A stretch of 64,000 nucleotides of DNA from Brucella pseudogrignonensis (GCF_002252525.1 NZ_NNRM01000022.1:124001-188000), one strand, 5' to 3'. Numbered from the stretch's first letter, positions 1 through 9,082 are shown. Numbers and translations are program-made. The notes: generated by a model from the sequence alone, not told the origin.

Positions 1-1017
1 CTGGCTGCAGAACGCGCCCTGAAAGATGGCCGTATCGGTTATACCGATGCTCTAGGGCTGATAGAGCTGCGTGAAGCAATTGCCGCGCATTATGCTGACA
101 ACTATGGCGTAACCGTCTCGCCGGAACGCATTGCGATTACGACAGGGTCATCGGCCGCGTTCAATCTGGCGTTTCTTGTCTATTTCGATCCAGGCGATCG
201 CGTTGCAATCACGCGCCCGGGCTATCCAGCCTATCGCAATATTCTGACAGCGCTTGGCCTCGAAGTGGTTGAAATCGCCAATGAAGGCGGCGCATCAGGT
301 GCACTGACCGCTCAGGCATTGGCTGCCGCTCATGCCGAGAAACCGTTGAAGGGCGTACTTTTTGCAAGTCCCGCCAATCCAACCGGCGCTGTGATTGACA
401 AGCCGGAACTCAAGGCCATCATTGAAACTGCGCGCGATCTTGGTATCCGCGTAATTTCTGACGAAATCTATCACCGTCTTTCATATGAGAGCGAAGATGT
501 GACGGCACTGCAGATCTCGGACGATGTCACCATCATCAATTCATTCTCAAAATACTACTGCATGACCGGCTGGCGTATTGGCTGGATGGTTCTGCCAAGT
601 GCTGATGTGCGTGCCATCGAACGCCTCGGCCAGAGCCTTTATATTTCCGCGCCTGAACTTTCGCAGCGCGCGGCAATTGAAGCGTTTCACGCCACCGCAG
701 AGCTGGAACGCGTGAAAGACCGCTATCGGCAGAACCGACAAATCCTGCTCGAACACCTGCCGCGCATGGGGCTAAGCCTCGCCGCGCCCATGGACGGCGC
801 GTTCTATGCCTATTGCGATGTTTCGCGCTTTACCAATGACAGCATGGAATTTGCGCGACGCATGATTGCCGAAACCAACATTGCGGCTACTCCGGGACAG
901 GATTTTGATCCGATCGACGGGCACCGCACCATGCGCTTTTCTTATGCAGGCAGCATAGAAGAAATTGAGGAAGTGGTTCGCCGTCTTGAAGAGTGGCTTC
1001 CACAACAGCGCGCCTGA
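1..1017 (+). CDS. Class I/II pyridoxal-phosphate aminotransferase, 5' end missing
   Basis: The reading frame is open from base 1 and ends at a TGA at 1015-1017, so the start lies outside the window. It encodes a fold-type I PLP aminotransferase, probably cytoplasmic. Visible family marks are GRIGYTDALG and TTGSSAAFNL near the start, the ASPANPTGA loop that contacts the substrate carboxylate and cofactor, DEIYHRL, and NSFSKYYCMTGWRIGW, whose lysine is the expected Schiff-base residue. The C-terminal MRFSYAG matches the arginine that binds the alpha-carboxylate. The amino acid substrate cannot be told from the sequence. The next gene, rne, is convergent, with a shared terminator between them. 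Confidence 0.85.
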   Translation: MAAERALKDGRIGYTDALGLIELREAIAAHYADNYGVTVSPERIAITTGSSAAFNLAFLVYFDPGDRVAITRPGYPAYRNILTALGLEVVEIANEGGASGALTAQALAAAHAEKPLKGVLFASPANPTGAVIDKPELKAIIETARDLGIRVISDEIYHRLSYESEDVTALQISDDVTIINSFSKYYCMTGWRIGWMVLPSADVRAIERLGQSLYISAPELSQRAAIEAFHATAELERVKDRYRQNRQILLEHLPRMGLSLAAPMDGAFYAYCDVSRFTNDSMEFARRMIAETNIAATPGQDFDPIDGHRTMRFSYAGSIEEIEEVVRRLEEWLPQQRA

Positions 1018-1021
1018 TAGC

Positions 1022-1224
1022 TAGAGCATTTCCTGTTTTAATTGAGTCATTGGAAATGCTCTATCTATTTGTTTTTGCGCGCATCTTGTTCCGAAAACCG
1101 CTTCGCACTTTTCGGGATGCGGTCTAGAGCGGTTCCAGTTAATATTGAATCGTGGAACCGCTCTATCTTTCTGTTTTATGCATTATCCTTGCGCAGAACC
1201 GCTTCGCACTCTTGCGGGAATGCT
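1022..1224 (+). repeat. Tandem pair of compound palindromic repeats (copies A and B)
   Basis: Copy A (1022-1123) has a short hairpin with arms TAGAGCATTTCC and GGAAATGCTCTA, followed by a segment containing CCGAAAACCGCTTCGCAC and TTTTCGGGATGCG, which can fold again. Copy B (1124-1224) follows at once with the same plan, but its first hairpin arms are AGAGCGGTTCC and GGAACCGCTCT and the second half is more diverged. Copy A is almost identical to the reverse complement of 14994-15095. Brucella is known to carry palindromic Bru-RS repeats of about this size; identity with those is my inference. Confidence 0.75.
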
Positions 1225-1244
1225 TTAATTGCTAAAACAAAAAG

Positions 1245-1270
1245 AAAACCGGCGTTTCCGCCGGTTTTCT
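1245..1270. terminator. Bidirectional intrinsic terminator between aminotransferase and rne
   Basis: Perfect 10-bp stem AAAACCGGCG / CGCCGGTTTT with a TTTC loop. It is A-rich before and T-rich after, so it can work for the rightward aminotransferase and the leftward rne transcript. Confidence 0.85.
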
Positions 1271-1298
1271 TATATTCTACATCAGAAGTGAGCAGGGC

Positions 1299-4052
1299 TT
1301 AGAAAAAGCCCTTCTTCTGCCACCAGCCGCCGCGCTTCGGCTTCTGCTCTTCCGTATCGCTGGAGGTGACGACAGGCTCGGTAACCTTCTGCGCTTCTGC
1401 AACAGGCGCTGCCTCTGGTTCCACCGCAACTTCCTCAACTTCCGGCTTTACAGCAGCCTTGCGTGTACGACGCTTAGGCTTTGCGGTTTCTGCATCTTCA
1501 GCTGGAGCTGCGACTTCTTCCTCAACAGCCTTCTTGCGCGAACGTGTTTTGCGAGCAGGCTTTGCAGGTTCTTCTGCTGGCTCTGCAACGACGACATCGT
1601 CATTCGCCGCTTCTTCGCTCTTTGCAGTCTTACGACCGCGTGGCTTGCGCGCTGGCTTCGCAGGCTTTTCGTCTGCAACTGTTTCAGCAGCCGGAGCAGC
1701 TTCAGTCGCTTCAACAGTGACGGTTTCAACCGCAACGGCCTCAGCAACAACCACATCAACAGGCTGTTTTTCTACCTTCGCAGGAATGACAGGCGTGTAA
1801 CCGACGAATTCAGGATCAGGTATTTTGTTGAACTGAATATCGTCTTCACGACGGTTCTTGCGACCGCCACGACGACCACGACGACGCTTCTTGCGACGAT
1901 CTTCATCGCTCTGCGAGGCATTGCTCGAAGATGCGTTGTCTTCTTCATCGTCTTCGTCTGAATCGTCAGAGCCTGCTTCAACCTGCTCAGTCTGTTCGCG
2001 ATTGTCGCGATCACGACCACCACGACGGCGACGGCGACGACGGCGCTTGCGATCGCCTTCTTCGCTGCTTTCTTCGCGAGCAGGGGCTTCAGCCTTGATT
2101 TCTTCTTCGGCGTCGTCGTCCTCAAGTGGAATCTCAGGATCTTCGATATCGTCTTCGTAAATCATCGGCTGTACAGGCTGGATGGTTACTGGACGTGTCG
2201 AAGGCGCACCCTTGTCGATGACAAAATGCTGATGTCCGACGCTTTCATCGGCATCGATGCTGATATTGGCACCGAAACGGCCTTCCAGATCAGCAAGCAG
2301 CTGGCGCTTGTGATTGAGGACATAGAGAGCAGACGCTGCAGGCGTGCGAACGACAATGTCGTAGCCCGAATGACGCAGCAGATAATCTTCGATGCCACGA
2401 ATGATATGGAGCGCCATGGACGAGTCGGAACGGATATGACCGGTGCCGCCGCAATGCTGGCAAACCTGCATCGTGCTTTCGAGAACGGATGCGCGAATAC
2501 GCTGACGCGACATTTCCAGAAGGCCGAAATGCGAGATACGGCCGACCTGAATGCGAGCACGGTCGTCTTTCAGGCAGTCCTTCATCTTCTTTTCGACAGC
2601 GCGATTGTTGCGCTTTTCTTCCATGTCGATGAAGTCGACGACGATAAGACCTGCAAGGTCGCGCAGACGCAGCTGGCGTGCAACTTCTTCCGCTGCTTCC
2701 AGATTTGTCTGCAGTGCAGTGTCTTCAATCGAATGTTCACGGGTCGAACGCCCGGAGTTCACGTCGATTGCAACCAGAGCTTCGGTCTGGTTGATGATGA
2801 GATAACCGCCGGATTTCAGCGTTACCTGTGGCAGAAGCATACGATCAAGCTGTGCTTCCAGACCATAGCGCGTGAAGACTGGCACTTGTTCGCGGTAAGG
2901 CTGAACGACCTTGGCGTGGCTCGGCATGAGCATACGCATGAAGTCCTTCGCTTCGCGATAACCGGTTTCACCCGATACGAGAATCTCGGTGATGTCTTTG
3001 TTATAAAGATCGCGGATCGAGCGCTTGATCAGGCTGCCTTCTTCGTAGACGAGGGAAGGCGCTGTCGACTGCAATGTCAGCGTGCGGACATTTTCCCACA
3101 TGCGCATCAGATATTCGTAGTCGCGCTTGACTTCCGCCTTGGTGCGGTTTGCGCCAGCGGTACGAAGGATCACGCCCATGCCCTGCGGCACTTCGAGTTC
3201 CTTGACGATTTCCTTCAGGCGCTTGCGATCCTGCGGATTGGTGATCTTGCGCGAAATGCCGCCACCGCGCGCGGTGTTTGGCATCAGAACCGAGTAACGG
3301 CCAGCAAGCGACAGATACGTGGTGAGAGCTGCGCCCTTATTGCCGCGCTCTTCCTTAACGACCTGAACCAGAATGATCTGGCGGCGCTTGATGACTTCCT
3401 GAATATTGTACTGACGACGGCTGGTGCGGCCATGCGAAGGAAGTTCTTCCATCGCATCTTCCGAGCCGACCGATTCAACGATGTCTTCTTCGTTCTCAAC
3501 ATCATTGTCGTCATCATCGTCACCATTGTCGGTGTCGATTGCTTCGGAAATGACATGTCCAGCCTGCTTCATCAATACGATGGCAGGAGTGCCAGGAACG
3601 TAATTTTCAAAAGCCGGTCCGACAGGTTCAGCTGCAGGCAAGCCGCTATTCGAACTGCCTGAATGCGAATCACCGTTCTGGCCATCACGACGTCCGCGAC
3701 GGCGATGACGGCGCGAACGGTCGTTCTTTGCCTTTGGCTCTTCATCTTCATCTTCTGCGCGCGCAGCTTTTGCTTCCGCTTCGAGCAGGGCCAGACGATC
3801 AGCAACCGGGATTTGGTAATAATCCGGATGAATTTCAGAGAATGCGAGGAAGCCGTGGCGATTGCCGCCATATTCCACGAACGCAGCCTGAAGAGATGGT
3901 TCGACGCGGGTAACGCGTGCGAGATAGATATTACCCTTCAGCTGCTTCTTATGTTCCGACTCGAAGTCGAATTCTTCAATCTTGTTCCCACGCGTTACGA
4001 TAACGCGCGTCTCCTCCGGGTGGGAGGCATCTATAAGCATTTTGTTGGACAT
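1299..4052 (-). CDS. rne: Ribonuclease E (RNase E/G family endoribonuclease)
   Basis: Single-strand endoribonuclease that starts mRNA decay and processes stable RNA; scaffold of the degradosome. The 917-residue protein has an N-terminal S1 domain starting near residue 35. The domain is interrupted by a charged insertion (about 95-210) holding a basic RSRRHRRRGRR block and an acidic DNGDDDDDNDVENEED block. The catalytic DNase-I-like domain has the Mg-binding aspartates at D430 (VAIDVNSG) and D473 (VVDFIDM), then the Zn-link CQHCGGTG (C531, C534). The C-terminal third is low complexity, with Arg-rich and Ala/Glu/Lys-rich stretches ending in GGWWQKKGFF, as expected for RNA- and partner-binding tails. 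RBS GGCAGGAAAG precedes the ATG. The gene has a long upstream leader and is probably monocistronic. Confidence 0.95.
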   Translation of the reverse strand: MSNKMLIDASHPEETRVIVTRGNKIEEFDFESEHKKQLKGNIYLARVTRVEPSLQAAFVEYGGNRHGFLAFSEIHPDYYQIPVADRLALLEAEAKAARAEDEDEEPKAKNDRSRRHRRRGRRDGQNGDSHSGSSNSGLPAAEPVGPAFENYVPGTPAIVLMKQAGHVISEAIDTDNGDDDDDNDVENEEDIVESVGSEDAMEELPSHGRTSRRQYNIQEVIKRRQIILVQVVKEERGNKGAALTTYLSLAGRYSVLMPNTARGGGISRKITNPQDRKRLKEIVKELEVPQGMGVILRTAGANRTKAEVKRDYEYLMRMWENVRTLTLQSTAPSLVYEEGSLIKRSIRDLYNKDITEILVSGETGYREAKDFMRMLMPSHAKVVQPYREQVPVFTRYGLEAQLDRMLLPQVTLKSGGYLIINQTEALVAIDVNSGRSTREHSIEDTALQTNLEAAEEVARQLRLRDLAGLIVVDFIDMEEKRNNRAVEKKMKDCLKDDRARIQVGRISHFGLLEMSRQRIRASVLESTMQVCQHCGGTGHIRSDSSMALHIIRGIEDYLLRHSGYDIVVRTPAASALYVLNHKRQLLADLEGRFGANISIDADESVGHQHFVIDKGAPSTRPVTIQPVQPMIYEDDIEDPEIPLEDDDAEEEIKAEAPAREESSEEGDRKRRRRRRRRGGRDRDNREQTEQVEAGSDDSDEDDEEDNASSSNASQSDEDRRKKRRRGRRGGRKNRREDDIQFNKIPDPEFVGYTPVIPAKVEKQPVDVVVAEAVAVETVTVEATEAAPAAETVADEKPAKPARKPRGRKTAKSEEAANDDVVVAEPAEEPAKPARKTRSRKKAVEEEVAAPAEDAETAKPKRRTRKAAVKPEVEEVAVEPEAAPVAEAQKVTEPVVTSSDTEEQKPKRGGWWQKKGFF

Positions 4053-4608
4053 TATTGTCTTTCCTGCCGGCGCTAAGACGCAAGCCGCGTGCGCCGGACG
4101 AAACCCTGAAGGCTGTCGTCCTGGCTGGGATGCGTCTGCCGGATGATAATGGGTTCGTCGGAATAAAAGCTGCTGTCCTTGCGCGCGATGGCCTCATGGC
4201 GATCACGGTCTTCAGGCTTGCGATGGTCAGTCTTGCTTGACCCATAGCTGTTCCGAACGAAACGACCTCATATATGACCCGAAAAAGCCGGGCCGACCTC
4301 TTTGCTCTTTTCAGAGCACTGGCGACAGCGCGTATCAGTACGCAGTCGGCCGATTAAAAAACGGAGGCGGCAGGGGAGCCGTATTCCGTTGAATTCTGTG
4401 CGGGCTATTGGAGCAACAAACGTATATGCCACTGTTTTCGCTGCTTTTAGTAACGGTTCAAATTGAGAACCGGCAAACGATTCTGGCAGTTGCTCCATAA
4501 CCTAACTAAGCTTTTATGGCGTCAATTGAACTATGACAAGTACGAATATCAGTTGACACCTTCATCGTAATTTTGCCGAAAGATGATTATAGGGCTCAAA
4601 ATGCCCTG

Positions 4609-4684
4609 CTAGTGGTCTGATTTCGACATTTGCGTCCCTCTGATGCAGGCGCCGAGCAAATGTCGAAATCGCAAAGACCACTAG
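4609..4684. repeat. MITE-like hairpin with CTAGTGGTCT ends
   Basis: Outer arms CTAGTGGTCT (4609-4618) and AGACCACTAG (4675-4684) pair 10/10. Inner arms GATTTCGACATTTGC (4619-4633) and GCAAATGTCGAAATC (4656-4670) pair 15/15. There is one 4-base bulge (GCAA) on the right and a 22-base loop. No T-run follows on either strand, so it is not a plain terminator. It looks like a non-autonomous palindromic repeat; copy number was not checked. Confidence 0.7.
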
Positions 4685-4710
4685 TAACTTTAAGCATCTA
4701 CTGGATTTTT

Positions 4711-4789
4711 CGCATTTGACGTTTGAAACAGCATCTCATTCAGCGGGGATTCAAGCGTCAAATTCAATCCAATCGAGCCATCAAATGCG
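4711..4789. repeat. Nested inverted repeats with shared TTTGA arm
   Basis: CGCATTTGA (4711-4719) is the exact reverse complement of TCAAATGCG (4781-4789). Overlapping it, TTTGACGTTTGA (4715-4726) pairs 11/12 with TCAAGCGTCAAA (4751-4762). Because the arms overlap, only one pairing can form fully at a time. It lies about 125 bases before the amidase start. Confidence 0.5.
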
Positions 4790-4913
4790 AGCGGAAAAGT
4801 GTTCATTAACTATAATTTTGTACGGGTAGATTTATGAAGTGCGCGCAATCATAGGTCTTGGCTGAAATGTCAGGATTTGAGATTATTCGATAATATCTGG
4901 ATCGCGATTACGG

Positions 4914-6176
4914 ATGCATTGTCTGAGCTTTAAAAACGCAGCAAACAAAATTTCGGCAGTTCGAAGCACGCTCGCGCTTCTGGCGATGGTTTTTGCCGCT
5001 ATTTTCCATGTTGGTTCGGCAGTAGCAGCTGACGAAGCGCCACTTTCTGCTCTTACATATCGTATGGCGGGGGACGATCTGCGAATGCGGGTCGTTGTGA
5101 TGTTTGATCGTAAGCCCGAAGTTTCGACGTTGCTGCTCGACAATCCGCATCGCCTGGTTTTTGATCTTCCAGAAACGCGTTTCGGCTTTGATGAAAAAAG
5201 CCTGGAGGCGAGGGGGATTGTATCGCGCGTGCGCTATGGCCTGGTTGGAAAAAGCCGGTCACGTCTTATTCTCACCTTGCGTGGACCATTCAACGTCGAA
5301 AACGTTCAGGTGATCCAAAACGAAACAACGTCGGGTTATCGGCTTGTCGCGGATATCATTGCGTCCTCTGATCGCGAGTTTTCTGAAAGGCTCAAGTCGC
5401 AGCATGAGGTTACTGGCTCAACTGAGCGTAAGTCCGCAACGGCTGCTAAGGCACTTGCATCTGAATCCGGCGGGGCGCGGCCATTCATCGTGATGTTAGA
5501 TCCCGGCCATGGCGGTATCGATAGCGGTGCTGAAAGCCTGAGTGGTATTAAAGAAAAAGATCTGACACTTGCCTTTGGTCAGGAGCTGCGCGATCGGTTG
5601 GGTAAGGAGAAGAATATCAAAGTCATGATGACGCGAGATGACGACACATTCCTGCGTCTCTCAGAGCGCGTGCGACTGGCTCGCCAGTACGAGGCTGATC
5701 TTTTCATTTCCATCCATGCCGATACGATCAATCAGGGCGATATACGCGGGGCGACGGTATATACAATTTCCGACAAGGCCTCTGACTCCGTTGCGCGAGC
5801 TATGGCTGAACGTGAAAATAAGTCGGATAGCGTTGCGGGCGCCGTTCCAGAAGAACTCCCGGAAGTTGCCGATATTTTGCTCGACCTGACTCGCCGGGAA
5901 ACGCATACATTTTCGTTGAGCTTTGCCGAGAAGGTCATCAGTTCCCTGCAGGGTGAGGTAAACCTCATCAATAATCCGCATCGCTTTGCCGGTTTTCAGG
6001 TTCTGCGTGCGCCTGATGTGCCATCAGTGCTTATCGAAATCGGATACCTCTCCAATGCTGAAGACGAAAAACTAATCAGTAATCCTGAGTGGCGTCGCAA
6101 ATTGGCTGACCGTATTGCCCGGGCGGTAAAAGCGTTCGAAATCCAAAAACATCCGGACACTTTGTCAAAAGGCTAG
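4914..6176 (+). CDS. amiC: N-acetylmuramoyl-L-alanine amidase (AMIN + Amidase_3)
   Basis: Periplasmic zinc amidase that cuts the bond between muramic acid and the stem peptide and splits septal murein during cell separation. The 420-residue protein has an N-terminal hydrophobic segment ending at VGSAVAA (signal peptide), an AMIN domain (about 45-155) that targets the septum, a linker, and an Amidase_3 catalytic domain (about 190-405). Zinc and catalytic residues are visible as LDPGHGG (His), IKEKDLTL (Glu), SIHAD (His) and VLIEIGYLSN (Glu). The RBS before the chosen ATG is weak, so a slightly later start is possible. It lies 253 bases upstream of mrcA on the same strand, a frequent pairing in alphaproteobacteria. 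Confidence 0.9.
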   Translation: MHCLSFKNAANKISAVRSTLALLAMVFAAIFHVGSAVAADEAPLSALTYRMAGDDLRMRVVVMFDRKPEVSTLLLDNPHRLVFDLPETRFGFDEKSLEARGIVSRVRYGLVGKSRSRLILTLRGPFNVENVQVIQNETTSGYRLVADIIASSDREFSERLKSQHEVTGSTERKSATAAKALASESGGARPFIVMLDPGHGGIDSGAESLSGIKEKDLTLAFGQELRDRLGKEKNIKVMMTRDDDTFLRLSERVRLARQYEADLFISIHADTINQGDIRGATVYTISDKASDSVARAMAERENKSDSVAGAVPEELPEVADILLDLTRRETHTFSLSFAEKVISSLQGEVNLINNPHRFAGFQVLRAPDVPSVLIEIGYLSNAEDEKLISNPEWRRKLADRIARAVKAFEIQKHPDTLSKG

Positions 6177-6429
6177 AATTATGTAATGTTTAGTGGGGGC
6201 TCATATTCATCCCTGCTGATAAGATGCATGGTTGCAACAGTTTCTTGGATTTTTGTCGCTGCCCGGCATTTGCATGCGTTAAATTGGTAAAAACATAGAA
6301 ACGATCTTGCCTTTGACGCATTTGATGGTCACTAAACCAGCTTGTTGCCAATGCGGCATAGGTCGACGGGTGCTCGTTTTGATTGCCCCTAAATATATGC
6401 GAATGATCTGAAGGCAGGATCCCGGATTT

Positions 6430-8895
6430 ATGGTAAGGCTTATCGGATATTTCTTCGGAATTGGTACGGTTCTGGCACTTTTGGTTGCTGGCGGCGTTGC
6501 CGTCTATATCGGTAGCGTCACAAAGGAACTGCCTGATTACGAAGTGCTCGCAAAGTACGAGCCTCCTGTCATGACGCGTGTTCATGCATCTGACGGTAGT
6601 CTGATGTCGGAATTTGCGCGTGAACGCCGAATGTATTTACCGATTCAGGCCGTGCCAAATCGCGTCAAAGCTGCTTTCATTTCTGCTGAAGACAAAACAT
6701 TCTACGAACACCATGGTCTGGATTTTGGTGGTCTCGCGCGGGCAGTGCTGACGAATGTTAAGAACATGGGTTCTGGCCGTCGCCCGGTTGGCGCATCGAC
6801 CATCACGCAGCAGGTCGCAAAGAACTTCCTTCTAAGCTCTAACCAGACCTATGACCGCAAGATCAAAGAAGCGATTCTTGCGATGCGCATCGAGCAGGCC
6901 TATTCCAAAGATCGTATTCTCGAGCTCTATCTCAATGAAATCTTTTTTGGTCTCGGTTCCTACGGCATCGCCAGCGCTGCACTCACTTATTTCGACAAGT
7001 CTGTTGGTGAGTTGAGCATTGCTGATAGCGCGTATCTCGCCGCACTGCCAAAAGGTCCAAACAACTATCATCCGTTCCGCTACCCAGATCGCGCGATCGA
7101 ACGCCGCAACTGGGTTATCGATCGTATGGCCGAAAACGGCTACATCACGATGCAGGAAGCGGATGAAGCGAAGAAAGAACCGCTCGGCGTAAAGACCCGT
7201 ACTGCTACCCATTATCTGTTTGCTTCGGAATACTTCAGTGAAGAAGTGCGTCGCCAGATCATCCAGAAATATGGCGTCGATGCCCTTTATGAGGGTGGTC
7301 TTTCGGTTCGTACAACTCTTAACCCAACCATGCAGGTCGAAGCGCGCAAGGCGCTGCAAGCAGCTCTGCTCCGTTACGACGAAGCACGCGGCTGGCGCGG
7401 CCCTGTAAAGCACGCCGAGCTTGGTAGCGACTGGGCTTCTGCCTTCGGTGATTTGCAGGCATATCCTGATGTGCCTGAATGGCAGCTCGCAGTTGTACTC
7501 AATGTATCCGCTGCAGGCGCTGATATCGGGCTTCAGCCTGAAGTCGAAGGTTCTGGTTCCCGCAGCAAGGAGCGCACGCGTGCCTTTATTGCGGCTGATG
7601 ACATGAAATGGGCAATGCGGGTCACCAATATCGGTGGCAAGCGCAGCAGCGCCAAGTCGCCGGAAGGTGTGTTAAACACTGGCGATATTATCTATGTATC
7701 CAAGGTCGGTGACGGCGGTTCGCGTTTCCGTCTGCAACAGCCGCCAAAGCTACAGGGCGCGCTTGTCGCGATGGACCCTCATACCGGTCGTGTGCTGTCG
7801 ATGGTTGGCGGATTCTCATTTGGTGAATCTGAATTCAACCGCGCGACACAGGCCTATCGCCAGCCAGGTTCATCGTTCAAGCCGTTCGTCTATGCTGCTG
7901 CACTCGACAATGGTTATACGCCGGCTTCCGTTGTGCTGGATGGTCCGTTGGAAGTTAATCAGGGTGGCGCACTCGGTGTGTGGGCTCCGAAAAACTACTC
8001 TGGTAAGTTCTCTGGCCCTTCGACGCTCCGCTACGGTATTGAACAGTCGCGTAACGTCATGACCGTGCGCCTCGCGCAGGACATGGGCATGAAGACAGTT
8101 GCAGAATATGCAGAACGCTTCGGTGTTTACGACAAGATGTTGCCGGTTCTGTCGATGTCGCTCGGCGCTGGTGAAACAACGGTTCTGCGGATGGTTACGG
8201 CCTATTCTGTGATCGCAAATGGCGGACAGAGCATCACACCTTCGATGATTGACCGTATTCAGGATCGCTACGGCAAGACGGTGTTCAAGCACGATGGACG
8301 CCAGTGCGAAGGCTGCAATGCCCAGCAATGGTCCAATCAGGAAGAGCCAACTCTGATCGATAATCGCGATCAGGTGCTTGATCCGATGACCGCTTACCAG
8401 ATCACATCCATGATGGAAGGCGTCGTTCAGCGCGGTACTGCTCAGCTTCTTAAGAGCCTTGATCGTCCACTTGCCGGTAAGACCGGTACGACCAACGACG
8501 AAAAAGACGCCTGGTTTGTCGGCTTCACGCCTGACCTGGTTGTCGGTGTATTCATGGGTTATGACACGCCAACTCCGCTTGGTCGCGGGGGAACTGGTGG
8601 TGGTCTCGCTGCTCCGGTCTTCAAGGAGTTTATGGGCCAGGCTCTGGCTGGAACGCCGAAGGTTGATTTCCGTGTCCCTGAAGGCATGACGCTGATTGCG
8701 ATCAACCGTAAAACCGGTATGCGCACGAATAAGGGTGATCCGAACCTGATCATGGAAGCCTTCAAGCCTGGGACTGGACCGTCTGATACCTATTCGGTCA
8801 TTGGTATGGATCAGTTCCGCGAAGGATCACCGGTTCAGCCGCAGTCGCCACAGGCAACCCGCGCTATCAATTCGGGTTCAGGCGGACTTTACTGA
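6430..8895 (+). CDS. mrcA: Penicillin-binding protein 1A, bifunctional
   Basis: Class A PBP that polymerises glycan strands from lipid II and cross-links them by DD-transpeptidation; inner membrane with a periplasmic catalytic part. The 821-residue protein has one N-terminal membrane anchor (about 7-30), a GT51 glycosyltransferase domain with catalytic Glu in SAEDKTFYEHHG (E87) and GASTITQQVAKN, an OB-like linker, and a transpeptidase domain with SSFK at 481-484 (catalytic S481), SRN at 540-542 and KTGT at 684-687. Length and motif order are normal for PBP1A. It follows the amidase gene and precedes prfB; a weak hairpin at 8914-8943 may end the transcript. Confidence 0.95.
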   Translation: MVRLIGYFFGIGTVLALLVAGGVAVYIGSVTKELPDYEVLAKYEPPVMTRVHASDGSLMSEFARERRMYLPIQAVPNRVKAAFISAEDKTFYEHHGLDFGGLARAVLTNVKNMGSGRRPVGASTITQQVAKNFLLSSNQTYDRKIKEAILAMRIEQAYSKDRILELYLNEIFFGLGSYGIASAALTYFDKSVGELSIADSAYLAALPKGPNNYHPFRYPDRAIERRNWVIDRMAENGYITMQEADEAKKEPLGVKTRTATHYLFASEYFSEEVRRQIIQKYGVDALYEGGLSVRTTLNPTMQVEARKALQAALLRYDEARGWRGPVKHAELGSDWASAFGDLQAYPDVPEWQLAVVLNVSAAGADIGLQPEVEGSGSRSKERTRAFIAADDMKWAMRVTNIGGKRSSAKSPEGVLNTGDIIYVSKVGDGGSRFRLQQPPKLQGALVAMDPHTGRVLSMVGGFSFGESEFNRATQAYRQPGSSFKPFVYAAALDNGYTPASVVLDGPLEVNQGGALGVWAPKNYSGKFSGPSTLRYGIEQSRNVMTVRLAQDMGMKTVAEYAERFGVYDKMLPVLSMSLGAGETTVLRMVTAYSVIANGGQSITPSMIDRIQDRYGKTVFKHDGRQCEGCNAQQWSNQEEPTLIDNRDQVLDPMTAYQITSMMEGVVQRGTAQLLKSLDRPLAGKTGTTNDEKDAWFVGFTPDLVVGVFMGYDTPTPLGRGGTGGGLAAPVFKEFMGQALAGTPKVDFRVPEGMTLIAINRKTGMRTNKGDPNLIMEAFKPGTGPSDTYSVIGMDQFREGSPVQPQSPQATRAINSGSGGLY

Positions 8896-8913
8896 CGTCA
8901 GCCTCTTTACACT

Positions 8914-8943
8914 GCGCCGCGTGCTAATTATGGTCCGCGGCGC
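8914..8943 (+). terminator. Possible terminator after mrcA
   Basis: Arms GCGCCGCG and CGCGGCGC pair 8/8 around a 14-base loop, 18 bases after the mrcA stop. Only a loose T-rich stretch (TTGAATGGTTTTAAC) follows, so termination efficiency is doubtful. Confidence 0.4.
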
Positions 8944-8973
8944 TTGAATGGTTTTAACTTTAGCCATTCTGCG

Positions 8974-9044
8974 TTGAGGCAGAGCGCATCGCTTTGGTGG
9001 GATGCGCTTCAGAACAAAGCGGCTCGCTTCGAGCCTCTGTTCTC
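8974..9044 (+). promoter_or_regulatory. Two adjacent hairpins in the prfB leader
   Basis: AGCGCATC...GATGCGCT, then AGAACA-AAG-CGGCTCG...CGAGCC-TC-TGTTCT with an inner GGCTCG/CGAGCC stem. Both lie in the roughly 100 bases before the prfB ATG. Function is unknown. Confidence 0.4.
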
Positions 9045-9082
9045 TCCATCCACGACTGAATTATTGAAGGAACGATTTGCCC

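Larger units (their letters stand above)
4053..4913. other. Long intergenic region: rne leader, two palindromic elements, amidase upstream region
   Basis: 861 bases between the divergent rne and amidase genes. The part next to rne would be its 5' leader, which in other bacteria mediates autoregulation; no known element was recognised here. A strong inverted repeat lies at 4609-4684 and a second, partly alternative one at 4711-4789. Short open frames here (for example 4268-4498 minus) lack family resemblance and a convincing RBS and are not called. Confidence 0.6.

Noticed and set aside
2226-3662. 478-codon open frame on the plus strand opposite rne
   Set aside because: It mirrors codon bias of rne, has no RBS or family resemblance, and rne's catalytic residues lie on the other strand.
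4268-4498. 76-codon open frame (minus) in the rne leader
   Set aside because: No convincing RBS or recognisable domain; more likely untranslated leader.
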